From contig LUJM01000109.1 of assembly GCA_001689415.1 (NCBI GenBank), positions 1 through 14,190 of the forward strand: 14,190 nt of DNA. The letters are read 5' to 3'. The notes beneath the pieces are model-generated. The model was not told where the DNA came from. It was given only the letters and a program-made list of their open reading frames with translations, and made no database searches. The DNA is from Bacteroidales bacterium M2 (GTDB taxonomy: Bacteria; Bacteroidota; Bacteroidia; Bacteroidales; Muribaculaceae). Position numbers and translations under genes: made by a program. Within the stretch, counting starts at the first letter, position 1. Each line of letters starts with the position of its first letter. Shown here one piece after another: positions 1-6,937 of the stretch.

Positions 1-120
1 TTGGCGATTAACTGAGTATCCCTAATTAGGAGATGCATTCATGTAAACCGATAAGAATATCATGATAGACGAAAACTATTATCATGAGAAACTGTTCTAA
101 TAAGATGTTTTAGTAGGTCA

Positions 121-149
121 AATCTCAACTGCCCGAGGGCGGTGAGATT
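121..149 (+). other. Composite stem-loop of unknown role
   Basis: AATCTCA at 121-127 pairs exactly with TGAGATT at 143-149. Inside it, GCCC at 131-134 can pair with GGGC at 137-140, leaving a small internal loop between the two stems. It lies 18 bases upstream of the larger hairpin at 168-210, so the two may belong to one structured transcript. There is no T-run after it, so it is not itself a classic terminator. Confidence 0.45.
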
Positions 150-167
150 ATTCGATAATACATTCAG

Positions 168-216
168 GAGAGCGGCAGCTTAGGTCTTGGTAGACCATGC
201 TGCCGCTCTCTTATTG
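168..216 (+). terminator. Probable intrinsic terminator (12-bp stem)
   Basis: GAGAGCGGCAGC at 168-179 pairs perfectly with GCTGCCGCTCTC at 199-210. An inner 5-bp stem (GGTCT 183-187 with AGACC 192-196) caps it, and the 3' side runs into TTATTGT. The tail is only moderately T-rich. The likely role is ending transcription arriving from the left edge before the operon at 427. It could equally be the 3' end of a small RNA that also includes the stem at 121-149. Confidence 0.55.
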
Positions 217-321
217 TATACATTGCTGTGACAGCAGTGTGAATTGTCAAGAAAGAGTGTTAAATGCAAGCCTTATCTGAGTCAAGAAAAGATTTAACTA
301 TCTGTGTATATGGATATTTAC

Positions 322-329
322 TAACTTTG
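322..329 (+). promoter_or_regulatory. Candidate -7 element for the 427-3501 operon
   Basis: TAACTTTG matches the Bacteroidota -7 consensus TAnnTTTG exactly. No convincing TTTG -33 box sits 19-21 bases upstream. If used, transcription would start near 336 and leave a leader of about 90 bases, AT-rich, before the ATG at 427. Confidence 0.4.
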
Positions 330-426
330 CGGGTGTAGGTGGAGTATTCTGCTTATACCAATTTATAATATAGTCTTATTTTAATTAACAATACTCAATC
401 TCTCAAAACAATATAATACTAACAAA

Positions 427-1356
427 ATGGAATCTACACCGGCATATCCGAGAGCAGAGGGTTTGAAGACTCTTATGGAAATCAGAGATGTGTTATGTGG
501 CAAGCAACCGTCGGAACGGTGTATCATTCCACTGGATTATGACCGCGATTTAAAACCCTATATGGAAGGTTTTTTCTGCGGCTGCACTACGCACTTATAC
601 TCAGGCAGCACGCTGTCGGATGTCTTGGAGCAGATGAAACATTACGAGTTGCACGAGCGGCCACGGGATTATATCTATCATAGGGATAGAAGGTCGCTTG
701 TGTGCAAGCTGGTGTGTCGCCCCGACAGTGGAATGACTGCCGGAGATATGTCCCGGTTGTCGGAGGCTCTGGCCATGTTGCCGCTTGTGGATGATGTGGT
801 TTTCGGAATGTCGGTCGACTCGGCTCTGACTGAGAACGTGCGGCTTTACGTGGTCAGCGCGTCGGAAGGTTTCTATCATGTTTTTCTGGAGTATGCTTTC
901 CGTCTTCTCGGCCATTATAGAGAGATTCTTGACAGCCCCGAAATGTATATGGCCCGAATCGGTGACGGTTTGTATATGTCACCTCTGGGCTCCTATATCG
1001 AATGGTGGTCTCGCAATCCCGACCTGGCACTTGACGACAGTGGAAATCTCATTCTGGACGCATTGTCAGTTAACCACAATACACCTTCGATCCTGACCGT
1101 GTCGCCCAAGGGGGAACTTATCTTCGGAAAATGCTCGATGTTCCGATGGCATCAGATAAATTTCGGTTGTTCGGACCGGACTGGCTCCTCATGGGGCAGA
1201 ATATGCGAAAAGTATGCCGGCAAGGACGCTTCCGGGGCATTAAGGATAGCAGAAGTAGTCAGTCGCCTGCGACTCTCGGAAGAACCGGCGACCGCTTCCC
1301 TGCCGCCCGACCTGTCGGAGATTGCAAACAATATGAAAAACAAAGACTTATCATGA
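427..1356 (+). CDS. Unknown protein with FtsZ C-terminal-domain-like segment
   Basis: A 309-residue protein that I do not recognise as a named family. It has no signal peptide or membrane segment, so it is probably cytoplasmic. Residues 91-145 look by eye like the core of the FtsZ/tubulin C-terminal domain: a strand LVCKLVC (91-97), a helix (about 103-119), then VVFGMSV-D (124-131) and RLYVVSA (139-145), which parallel the FtsZ pattern VVxGxxxD followed by RVTVVAT. There is no GTPase signature (no GGGTGTG), so it is not a tubulin-type GTPase. The C-terminal half is rich in aromatic residues (for example IEWW at 191-194) and has no motif I can name. It is the first gene of a four-gene operon, and its TGA overlaps the next ATG as ATGA, implying translational coupling. 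The start is the first ATG after an AT-rich leader. The coding call is firm; the fold assignment is inference. Confidence 0.8.
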   Translation: MESTPAYPRAEGLKTLMEIRDVLCGKQPSERCIIPLDYDRDLKPYMEGFFCGCTTHLYSGSTLSDVLEQMKHYELHERPRDYIYHRDRRSLVCKLVCRPDSGMTAGDMSRLSEALAMLPLVDDVVFGMSVDSALTENVRLYVVSASEGFYHVFLEYAFRLLGHYREILDSPEMYMARIGDGLYMSPLGSYIEWWSRNPDLALDDSGNLILDALSVNHNTPSILTVSPKGELIFGKCSMFRWHQINFGCSDRTGSSWGRICEKYAGKDASGALRIAEVVSRLRLSEEPATASLPPDLSEIANNMKNKDLS

Positions 1357-2327
1357 ACGAAATAAACAACGAAACAAACGATAGATTGCCCGTGATGATG
1401 TATCTCCACGGGTTTATGTCGGGTGCCAACGGGGCCAAGCAGCGTCAGTTGCAACGTCAGTTCAAAGGACGCTATCGGGTGGTGGCACCTGAACTGGATG
1501 CCGACCCTGACAACTCTCTGGCGATAATCAACCGTGAGATCGAGCGCGAACAGCCCGAAATAATCATAGGTACCTCGCTGGGCGGCTTCATGGCTTTGGA
1601 GTGTGATTCGGGTAAAGCCGATGTGGTGATAGTAAATCCCTGTCTATACCCCGGCAGACAGTTGTCGCAGTGGGTAGGAGAGGAACACACCTATTTCTGC
1701 AAGCGTCTCGACGGTGTGCAGACCTATACCCTGACTCAGGAAACCCTCGACAAATATGAGCGGTATGATGCTGTCGGTTCGGTCAAGGATAAGACCGGGT
1801 ATGTATCGGCCCTCTGCTCCACGGCTGATGATTTGTTGGGCGACTCGCATGTCAAGGCCCTTGACGGTCTGATTGTTGGAGATTACTACATGGTTGTCGA
1901 TGACTTCGGGCACCAGTGCAAGGATGCCGGAATGGGGCATCTCTACGAGCTTCTGGAACGTGTGATAAGCCGGCGTGAGCGTGTGGCCCGGACGCTCGAA
2001 AGTCAAAAGCATGATAGCATCTCGGTAATGGGTGCTCTCGCTCGTAAACTGGTCTTTCAGTGCTTTCTGAGACTTAAAGACCGTCTGGTCGGCGATATCA
2101 ACAATATTCTTGCCGACCCTGCAAAAGCATCGGCGGTGATGCCGCTCCCGGCTGATAAAGTCAGACTTGGGGCATACCTGATATGGCTTCGCGACACCGG
2201 GCACGGACCTGACCCGGATGACCCTGATGAATGGTCTGCTTTCCTGAGAATCAACGATGCAATCACCGTATGCGACCGACCAATGAGGATGCAGGATATA
2301 TTATCGATGTATGACACTTCCGAATGA
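1353..2327 (+). CDS. YqiA-like alpha/beta hydrolase with C-terminal extension
   Basis: A 324-residue protein whose first ~205 residues resemble the YqiA/UPF0227 group of small esterases. They show YLHGF at 17-21 (oxyanion-hole HG), the nucleophile elbow GTSLGG at 73-78 with Ser75, NPCLYP at 95-100, a candidate acid Asp159/Asp160, and the catalytic His187 in DFGHQ. The family cleaves ester or thioester bonds; the substrate here is unknown. YqiA proteins are usually near 190-200 residues, so residues ~206-324 are an extra domain, helix-rich early and acidic late (DPDDPDEW near 287-294), with no recognised motif. The reading frame is open further upstream to 1131, but the ATG at 1353 overlaps the upstream stop as ATGA and gives the HGF motif its normal place near the N-terminus, so I chose it. 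No signal peptide is visible. It lies 11 bases before the DprA-like gene. Confidence 0.82.
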   Translation: MNEINNETNDRLPVMMYLHGFMSGANGAKQRQLQRQFKGRYRVVAPELDADPDNSLAIINREIEREQPEIIIGTSLGGFMALECDSGKADVVIVNPCLYPGRQLSQWVGEEHTYFCKRLDGVQTYTLTQETLDKYERYDAVGSVKDKTGYVSALCSTADDLLGDSHVKALDGLIVGDYYMVVDDFGHQCKDAGMGHLYELLERVISRRERVARTLESQKHDSISVMGALARKLVFQCFLRLKDRLVGDINNILADPAKASAVMPLPADKVRLGAYLIWLRDTGHGPDPDDPDEWSAFLRINDAITVCDRPMRMQDILSMYDTSE

Positions 2328-2338
2328 TATAAAATTAT

Positions 2339-3130
2339 ATGGAAAAACTGAATATCGACGAGGTGATGGCATTACAGATGTCGGGTATGTCTACCTCACA
2401 AATCTTAAAGACCGGCCTTGCGGAGTTTGACCGTCTGTATAACGAAAACCCGCAGTTTGAGGAATATATCGCAAAGGCCAATTCGATACTCGACCGACAG
2501 GAAAAACTCGGTATCGTCAGCATATCCTGTCAGGATTCACAGTTCCCGGCCCGCCTGCTTGCCATTGGTGCCGACTGTCCGGCTGTGATACATTGCAAAG
2601 GTAATCTGCAACTGCTTGAAATAGAAAAAGCTGTGGCGATAATAGGAGCACGCTCGGCCGACAAGGATGGTAACACCAAGGCTTATCAGCTCGGCGCGGA
2701 GTATGCCCGTAAAGGGTATGTAGTAGTAAGTGGGCTTGCTCTCGGATGTGACGCTGCCGCCCATCGGGTATGTCTTGATGTCAAGGGTGGCACGATAGCT
2801 ATCGTAGGCAACGGTCTCGACATTACACACCCTCGTGAACACAAGTCCCTTGAGGACTCCATACTGCGCAACGGTGGTCTCCTGTTGTCGGAACAGACAA
2901 TCGGTGTCAAGGCCAACCCCACGCGCCTCGTGGCCCGCAATCGTCTACAGGCAGCCTTGTCGGAGGCAGTGATACTGGCGCAGTGTCCGGCACAGAGCGG
3001 TTCGCTCCACACCATGCGCTTTGCCCGAAAATATGGCAAGGAAAGTCTTGCTGCCACCTTCCAAAGACGCACCGACGCAAATGCCGGTAACTATGACCTT
3101 ATAGAACAGAATCTTGCAAAACCGATATGA
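2339..3130 (+). CDS. Short DprA/Smf-like (SLOG superfamily) protein
   Basis: A 263-residue protein with the DprA Rossmann-like core: GARSA (103-107), SGLALGCDAAAH (131-142), AIVGNGLDITHP (154-165), NPTRLVARNRL (193-203) and SGSLHTMRFA (220-229). Classical DprA binds single-stranded DNA and loads RecA during transformation. Related SLOG proteins elsewhere sense or process nucleotides. This version is about 100 residues shorter than usual Bacteroidales DprA (around 370). It lacks the C-terminal winged-helix domain, and its first ~60 residues do not resemble the usual helix-hairpin-helix region closely. It is therefore more likely a specialised paralogue than the housekeeping competence gene. 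It is third in the operon; its TGA overlaps the next ATG as ATGA. The family call is firm, the role is open. Confidence 0.85.
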   Translation: MEKLNIDEVMALQMSGMSTSQILKTGLAEFDRLYNENPQFEEYIAKANSILDRQEKLGIVSISCQDSQFPARLLAIGADCPAVIHCKGNLQLLEIEKAVAIIGARSADKDGNTKAYQLGAEYARKGYVVVSGLALGCDAAAHRVCLDVKGGTIAIVGNGLDITHPREHKSLEDSILRNGGLLLSEQTIGVKANPTRLVARNRLQAALSEAVILAQCPAQSGSLHTMRFARKYGKESLAATFQRRTDANAGNYDLIEQNLAKPI

Positions 3131-3501
3131 TTGATGTCAACGATAAGTTTGCGACCCTGCTGAAAGTCGCCCTCAAAGGCACGGAAGAAGCCTTACAACG
3201 AGCCTACCGGCATTCGATAAGGATGCTTGCCGAGTATGATATGGAATTTGGTCCTGAATCCCAGCCTCGAGACCTTGATTTCCGTTGGGAATGGATTGAC
3301 GGTTACCGGGTGTTGACCGTGCTGACCGACGGAGCCGGTATAACCGGTGATTTCTCGCAGATACCGGGAATCTCTGAATGTATCTGGCTGCTGTATGACG
3401 ACGGTGCGGCAATAGCCACCTCAAACGATACCGCCCGCGTCATGCTCGACCACCCCGACAAATTCGGTCTTCCGCGCGATGTCAGGTTTGAGATTCAATA
3501 A
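3127..3501 (+). CDS. Small unknown protein, last gene of the operon
   Basis: A 124-residue protein that I do not recognise. It has no signal peptide, membrane segment, cysteine cluster or catalytic motif I can name. The N-terminal ~35 residues look helical; the rest looks like a compact alpha/beta fold with several aromatic positions (FRWEWIDGYRV near 52-62, CIWLLYDD near 84-91). The ATG overlaps the DprA-like stop as ATGA, so its translation is probably coupled to that gene and the two products may work together. A hairpin begins 12 bases after the stop. It is called a gene from the overlap, the intact frame and amino-acid composition similar to its neighbours. Confidence 0.72.
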   Translation: MIDVNDKFATLLKVALKGTEEALQRAYRHSIRMLAEYDMEFGPESQPRDLDFRWEWIDGYRVLTVLTDGAGITGDFSQIPGISECIWLLYDDGAAIATSNDTARVMLDHPDKFGLPRDVRFEIQ

Positions 3502-3504
3502 TTC

Positions 3505-3544
3505 AAAAAAAACGAGGGCAGTGCTGCATTGGCAACTGCCCTCG
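3505..3544 (-). terminator. Intrinsic terminator between convergent units
   Basis: CGAGGGCAGT (3513-3522) pairs perfectly with ACTGCCCTCG (3535-3544), and TGC/GCA inside the loop can add three pairs. The A-run at 3505-3512 becomes a run of eight T on the minus strand directly after the stem. It is thus a classic terminator for the DUF1015 gene arriving from the right. On the plus strand the stem is followed by AATAATTAT, so it may also stop the 427-3501 operon, less efficiently. Confidence 0.82.
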
Positions 3545-3578
3545 AATAATTATAGCTATGTGGATGTGACAAAAATGC

Positions 3579-4820
3579 TTAGTCGAGTGAGTGGATTACA
3601 AGGCCGGAGCGGAGTTTGGGCTCGAACCATGTGGTCTTGGGGGGCATGATGTTGCCGGTGTCGGCGATATTCATCAGCTGTTCCATGCTCACCGGGTAGA
3701 GGGCGAGGGCAAAGGCCATTTCGCCTGAGTCGACACGGCGTTTGAGTTCTTCGAGACCGCGTATACCGCCTACGAAATCAATGCGTTTGTCGCTGCGAAG
3801 GTCGGTGATGCCTATGATGTCGCGCAGTATGAGGTCCGACGAAATCGTTACGTCGAGCACGCCGATAGGGTCGCTGTCGTTGTAGGTGCCGGGGCGTGCG
3901 GTGAGCGAGTACCAGCGGCCTTCGAGATATAGTGCGAAATTATGGAGTGCGGCCGGGTGGTATATTTCTTCGCCTTTGTCTTCGATTACGAATTTGTCTT
4001 CGATGCGCTCGAGGAATTCGGCGGGCGAGAGGCCGTTGAGGTCGCGTACTACTCGGTTGTAGTCGATAATTTTGAGGTGCGATGCAGGGAACGCTACAGC
4101 AAGGAAGTAGTTGTATTCTTCGTCGCCACGGTGATTGGGGTTCTGACGCGCTTTTTCGTCGCCAACAAGGGCAGCTGCTGCGCTGCGGTGGTGGCCGTCG
4201 GCGATGTAGAGGTAGGGTATAGCGTCGAAGGCGGCGGTGATGCGCTCGTTATATTTATCGTCTACGACCCAGAATGTGTGGCCGAAGCCGTCGGGGGCAA
4301 CGAAGTCGTATTCGGGTTCGTTGGCTGTGACGCTGCGTATTACTTCTTCGAGGTCTGCATTGTCGGGAAATGCGAAGAATACCGGCTCGACATTGGCGTT
4401 GTTGACGCGCACGTGTTTCATGCGGTCTTCTTCTTTGTCTCGACGAGTGAGCTCGTGTTTCTTGATGCGGCCTTCCATATAGTCGGCCACGGCAGCAGCA
4501 ACTACGATGCCGTATTGAGTGCGACCGTCCATAGTCTGCGCGTAGATGTAGTAGTGGTCGGTATCGTCCTGAACGAGCCATCCGTTCTGGCGGAATGCCT
4601 TGAAGTTTGCCACGGCCTTGTCGTATACTTTGGGGTCGTGTTCGTCAGTGCCGGGTTCGAAATCGATTTCGGGCTTTATGATATGGTATAAAGAGCGAGG
4701 ATTGCCTTCGGCTTCAGCCCTGGCTTCTTCGCTATTGAGTACATCGTAGGGACGCGATGCGACTTCGGTCACCAGTTCGCGTGGCGGACGAATGCCGCGG
4801 AAGGGTTTTACAGTTGCCAT
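3579..4820 (-). CDS. DUF1015 family protein
   Basis: A 413-residue, apparently full-length member of the DUF1015 family (COG4198 type), common in anaerobes including Bacteroidales. The start MATVKPFRGIRPP is the typical N-terminus. Conserved blocks are SRPYDVLNSEEA (22-33), KHELTRRDKEEDRMKH (121-136) and ADGHHRSAAA (207-216). Its biochemical role is not established. The DGHHR motif recalls the phosphate-binding GxHR motif of the ParB/sulfiredoxin fold, a fold that includes free-serine kinases, and in other Bacteroidales I recall this gene beside serC and serA, so a link to serine metabolism is a guess. Here its neighbour is purA, 251 bases upstream on the same strand. The family call is firm; the function is unknown. 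Confidence 0.92.
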   Translation of the reverse strand: MATVKPFRGIRPPRELVTEVASRPYDVLNSEEARAEAEGNPRSLYHIIKPEIDFEPGTDEHDPKVYDKAVANFKAFRQNGWLVQDDTDHYYIYAQTMDGRTQYGIVVAAAVADYMEGRIKKHELTRRDKEEDRMKHVRVNNANVEPVFFAFPDNADLEEVIRSVTANEPEYDFVAPDGFGHTFWVVDDKYNERITAAFDAIPYLYIADGHHRSAAAALVGDEKARQNPNHRGDEEYNYFLAVAFPASHLKIIDYNRVVRDLNGLSPAEFLERIEDKFVIEDKGEEIYHPAALHNFALYLEGRWYSLTARPGTYNDSDPIGVLDVTISSDLILRDIIGITDLRSDKRIDFVGGIRGLEELKRRVDSGEMAFALALYPVSMEQLMNIADTGNIMPPKTTWFEPKLRSGLVIHSLD

Positions 4821-4828
4821 GGTTGTAG

Positions 4829-4882
4829 GTGTTTAAGGTTTGTGTTTAAAGGTTTAATGGCTTGGCTTGCCAATCTTAAACC
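4829..4882 (-). promoter_or_regulatory. Structured leader with tandem repeat before DUF1015 gene
   Basis: Just upstream of the DUF1015 ATG there is a near-perfect tandem repeat on the plus strand (GTGTTTAAGGTTT at 4829-4841, then GTGTTTAAAGGTTT at 4842-4855). A hairpin overlaps its second copy: GGTTTAA at 4851-4857 pairs with TTAAACC at 4876-4882, enclosing TTGG (4862-4865) paired with CCAA (4870-4873). The structure sits 31-62 bases before the start codon. It could control translation or be a protein-binding site. No matching promoter with a good -7 element was found in this gap. Confidence 0.4.
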
Positions 4883-4899
4883 GAGGTATTAAATAGTAA

Positions 4900-5029
4900 G
4901 AAGTGTGATGCCTGATATTTGATAATAACATTGTAGTTTTCAAATTGCAGACTTCACACTTCGGATGGGCGGTTGATAGTTAGAGTTTGGATATTAGCTC
5001 CGGGGCTCTAACGTTAGTCAACTATAACC
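4900..5029. repeat. Inverted repeats in the purA-DUF1015 spacer
   Basis: GAAGTGTGA at 4900-4908 is the exact reverse complement of TCACACTTC at 4954-4962, with 45 bases between. A second imperfect long stem follows: GGTTGATAGT (4971-4980) with ACTATAACC (5021-5029), one bulged base, and GTTAGAG (4979-4985) with CTCTAAC (5006-5012). No open reading frame explains this spacer. It may be a structured mRNA region or a degenerate repeat element. Confidence 0.4.
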
Positions 5030-5031
5030 GG

Positions 5032-5071
5032 TTTATAAAGGAGACAAGCTTGGCTTGTGCAACTCTATAAA
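5032..5071 (-). terminator. Weak hairpin directly after purA
   Basis: Immediately downstream of the purA stop, TTTATA (5032-5037) pairs with TATAAA (5066-5071), and inside it ACAAGC (5044-5049) pairs with GCTTGT (5053-5058) around a 3-base loop. No T-run follows on the minus strand, so termination would be partial at best. Read-through into the DUF1015 gene is possible. Confidence 0.3.
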
Positions 5072-6364
5072 TTAGCGGAATATGGTTTCTGTGCGGTCGG
5101 GACCCACTGAGATAACGGTTACCGGCACACCGACTTCGCTCTCGATAAATGCCACGTAGTTTTTGAATGTCTCGGGCAGTTCGTCGTAGGTGCGTTTGTC
5201 GGCAAGGCAAGTCTTCCAGCCGGGGAATTCCTCGTATACGGGGGTCATGCATCCTGCGCCTTCGGCATTGTCGCCGATAGAGTAGGGGAAGTCGCGAGTG
5301 GTGGTGCCGTCGGGCAGGCGGTATGCGGTGGCTACCTTGATAGTGTCGAATCCGTCGAGTACGTCGTTTTTCATCATTATCAGGTCGGTAGCGCCGTTGA
5401 TCATCACGGCATAGCGCAGAGCAACGAGGTCGAGCCAGCCACAGCGGCGTTCGCGGCCGGTTACAGCGCCGAATTCATGGCCGATGCGGCGAATCTCGGC
5501 ACCGGTCTCGTCGAACAGCTCGGTTGGGAATGGTCCGCTGCCTACGCGGGTGCAGTATGCCTTGAAGATACCGTATACTTTGCCAATGCGTCCGGGTGCG
5601 AGGCCAAGGCCTGTGCATGCACCGGCGGCTACGGTATTGCTCGATGTTACGAAGGGGTATGAGCCGAAGTCGATGTCGAGCATAGTGCCCTGTGCGCCCT
5701 CGCAAAGCAGGCTCTTGTTGTCGGCCAATGCTTTGTTTACGAAGTGCTCGGTATCGGTGAGGCGGTAGCCACGGAGATAGTCGATAGCGTCGAGCCAGGT
5801 CTTTTCTAACTCTTCGAAGTTGGCGGGAAGTTCAGCTCCGGCGTCCTTGAGTGCTGCGATATGCTGGTTGCGCAGTGCCTCGTAGCGGTTGAGGAAGTCG
5901 GCCTCGATAGTGTCGCCTACGCGGAGGCCTCGGCGAGAAATCTTGTCGGTGTATGTAGGGCCGATGCCTTTGCCGGTAGTACCGATTTTCGATGCGCCTT
6001 TGGCTCGTTCGCCTGCAGCGTCGAGCAGGCGGTGTGTTGGCAGGATGAGGTGTGCCTTTTTAGAAATACGTAATATAGAGTGCAGGTCGACTCCTTCGGC
6101 TTCGAGATCTGCAGCCTCGTCGCGGAAGAGTACGGGGTCGAGAACAACGCCGTTGCCGATGACATTGACACCGCTTCCAGTGCCGAACACACCCGACGGT
6201 ATAGAGCGTAACACGTGCTTGCGACCATCGAATTCGAGAGTGTGACCGGCATTCGGTCCGCCTTGGAATCGGGCTACAATGTCGTACTTCGGAGCCAGGA
6301 CATCGACAATCTTGCCTTTGCCCTCGTCGCCCCACTGGAGGCCTAACAGTATATCTGCTTTCAT
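5072..6364 (-). CDS. purA: Adenylosuccinate synthetase
   Basis: A complete 430-residue PurA, which joins IMP and aspartate with GTP to form adenylosuccinate, the first committed step to AMP, in the cytoplasm. Key features are WGDEGKGK (11-18) with catalytic Asp13, GGPNAGHT (35-42) with catalytic His41, the IMP/GTP segment GTTGKGIGPTYTDK (128-141), EGAQGTMLDIDFG, the VTGRERRCGW loop, and the usual C-terminal block ending near SVGPDR. Length is normal for bacteria (about 420-430). The ATG at 6362-6364 overlaps the stop of the upstream Fur-family gene as ATGA, so the two form an operon with coupled translation. A Fur-type regulator beside purA is, as I recall, a common Bacteroidales arrangement. 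Confidence 0.98.
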   Translation of the reverse strand: MKADILLGLQWGDEGKGKIVDVLAPKYDIVARFQGGPNAGHTLEFDGRKHVLRSIPSGVFGTGSGVNVIGNGVVLDPVLFRDEAADLEAEGVDLHSILRISKKAHLILPTHRLLDAAGERAKGASKIGTTGKGIGPTYTDKISRRGLRVGDTIEADFLNRYEALRNQHIAALKDAGAELPANFEELEKTWLDAIDYLRGYRLTDTEHFVNKALADNKSLLCEGAQGTMLDIDFGSYPFVTSSNTVAAGACTGLGLAPGRIGKVYGIFKAYCTRVGSGPFPTELFDETGAEIRRIGHEFGAVTGRERRCGWLDLVALRYAVMINGATDLIMMKNDVLDGFDTIKVATAYRLPDGTTTRDFPYSIGDNAEGAGCMTPVYEEFPGWKTCLADKRTYDELPETFKNYVAFIESEVGVPVTVISVGPDRTETIFR

Positions 6365-6867
6365 TTTCTCTTCTGAGATTTGGATATTGTATTGTTAATG
6401 TTTTTCTTTTTCGCGGCGGCACGGTTTGCCCTTGCGCATGCCGAGCATGTGCCATATACCGTCAATGCTATATACGAAGGCGTGAAGGCTGTGAAGCGTC
6501 GCGAACGTATCAGAGTCTCGAGAGCATCGTCGCGCACATCCTTTATCTTGCCGCACTGCGAGCATACTAAATGGAGGTGCGACTGCTCGTTGCATTCGTA
6601 GCGAGTGGCGCCGTCGTCGAAATGTTGGCGTGTCACAAGGCCGCAGTCGGCAAGGAGCTGAAGCGTGGTATAAACCGTACCTGTGGCTACCGGCTTGTTT
6701 TCGCTGTTCATGCGAGTGATGATATCGTCGGCAGTGAAATGCCCCGATATGCTTTGGGCGCATTCGAGTATCATGAAGCGTTCCTGTGTGCGTCGCCTAC
6801 AAGTGCGCTGCAGATACTCGTCGAATATCTGCCGGCTGTCCGAGGGTTTATGCTTGTCGGCCGTCAT
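6361..6867 (-). CDS. Fur-family metal/peroxide-responsive repressor
   Basis: A 168-residue Fur/PerR/Zur-family regulator: an N-terminal winged helix (about residues 20-90, with the recognition-helix region near TGTVYTTLQLL 62-72) and a dimerisation domain. Structural zinc would be held by Cys102/Cys105 (CSQC) and Cys141/Cys144 (CSAC). Regulatory-site candidates are His43, Glu91, His97 and His99 (SHLH), resembling Fur or PerR more than a metal-free protein, but I cannot assign iron, zinc, manganese or peroxide from sequence alone. The tail after residue 145 is long and basic (KKK, KSQKRK), unlike the histidine-rich tails of some Fur proteins. It is first in an operon with purA (ATGA overlap) and divergent from prmA across a 137-bp region holding a 12-bp inverted repeat that may be its own operator. 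Confidence 0.9.
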   Translation of the reverse strand: MTADKHKPSDSRQIFDEYLQRTCRRRTQERFMILECAQSISGHFTADDIITRMNSENKPVATGTVYTTLQLLADCGLVTRQHFDDGATRYECNEQSHLHLVCSQCGKIKDVRDDALETLIRSRRFTAFTPSYIALTVYGTCSACARANRAAAKKKNINNTISKSQKRK

Positions 6868-6896
6868 CGTGGTATACGCATTTTTGGTATTTGTTG

Positions 6897-6904
6897 CAAA
6901 AGTA
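6897..6904 (-). promoter_or_regulatory. -7 element of the fur-purA promoter
   Basis: On the minus strand this reads TACTTTTG, an exact match to TAnnTTTG. It lies 30 bases upstream of the fur ATG. No good TTTG box is present 19-21 bases further up, where the sequence is instead AT-rich. Confidence 0.5.
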
Positions 6905-6937
6905 CGAATAATTTTTTATTGCACGGCTAAATTTTCG

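Larger units (their letters stand above)
1..426. other. Gene-free region with two hairpins and a possible promoter
   Basis: All three forward frames hit a stop within the first 25 bases, so any upstream gene on this strand ends at the very edge or outside the window. The stretch holds an 8-bp inverted repeat (60-67 with 80-87), a composite hairpin at 121-149, a long terminator-like hairpin at 168-210, and a -7-like element at 322-329. From about 330 to 426 it is AT-rich and would be the 5' leader of the operon that starts at 427. I could not match it to a named RNA family. It could be the 3' end of an upstream transcript or a small RNA. Confidence 0.5.

Noticed and set aside
1131..1352. Upstream in-frame extension of the hydrolase gene
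   Set aside because: It would overlap 226 bases of the preceding gene and place a low-complexity basic stretch before the conserved N-terminal HGF motif. The ATG at 1353 fits better.
3942..4691. Long 249-residue open frame antisense to the DUF1015 gene
   Set aside because: It is a mirror of codon bias in a well-recognised gene; its composition is dominated by valine and phenylalanine, as expected for an antisense frame, and it has no domain.
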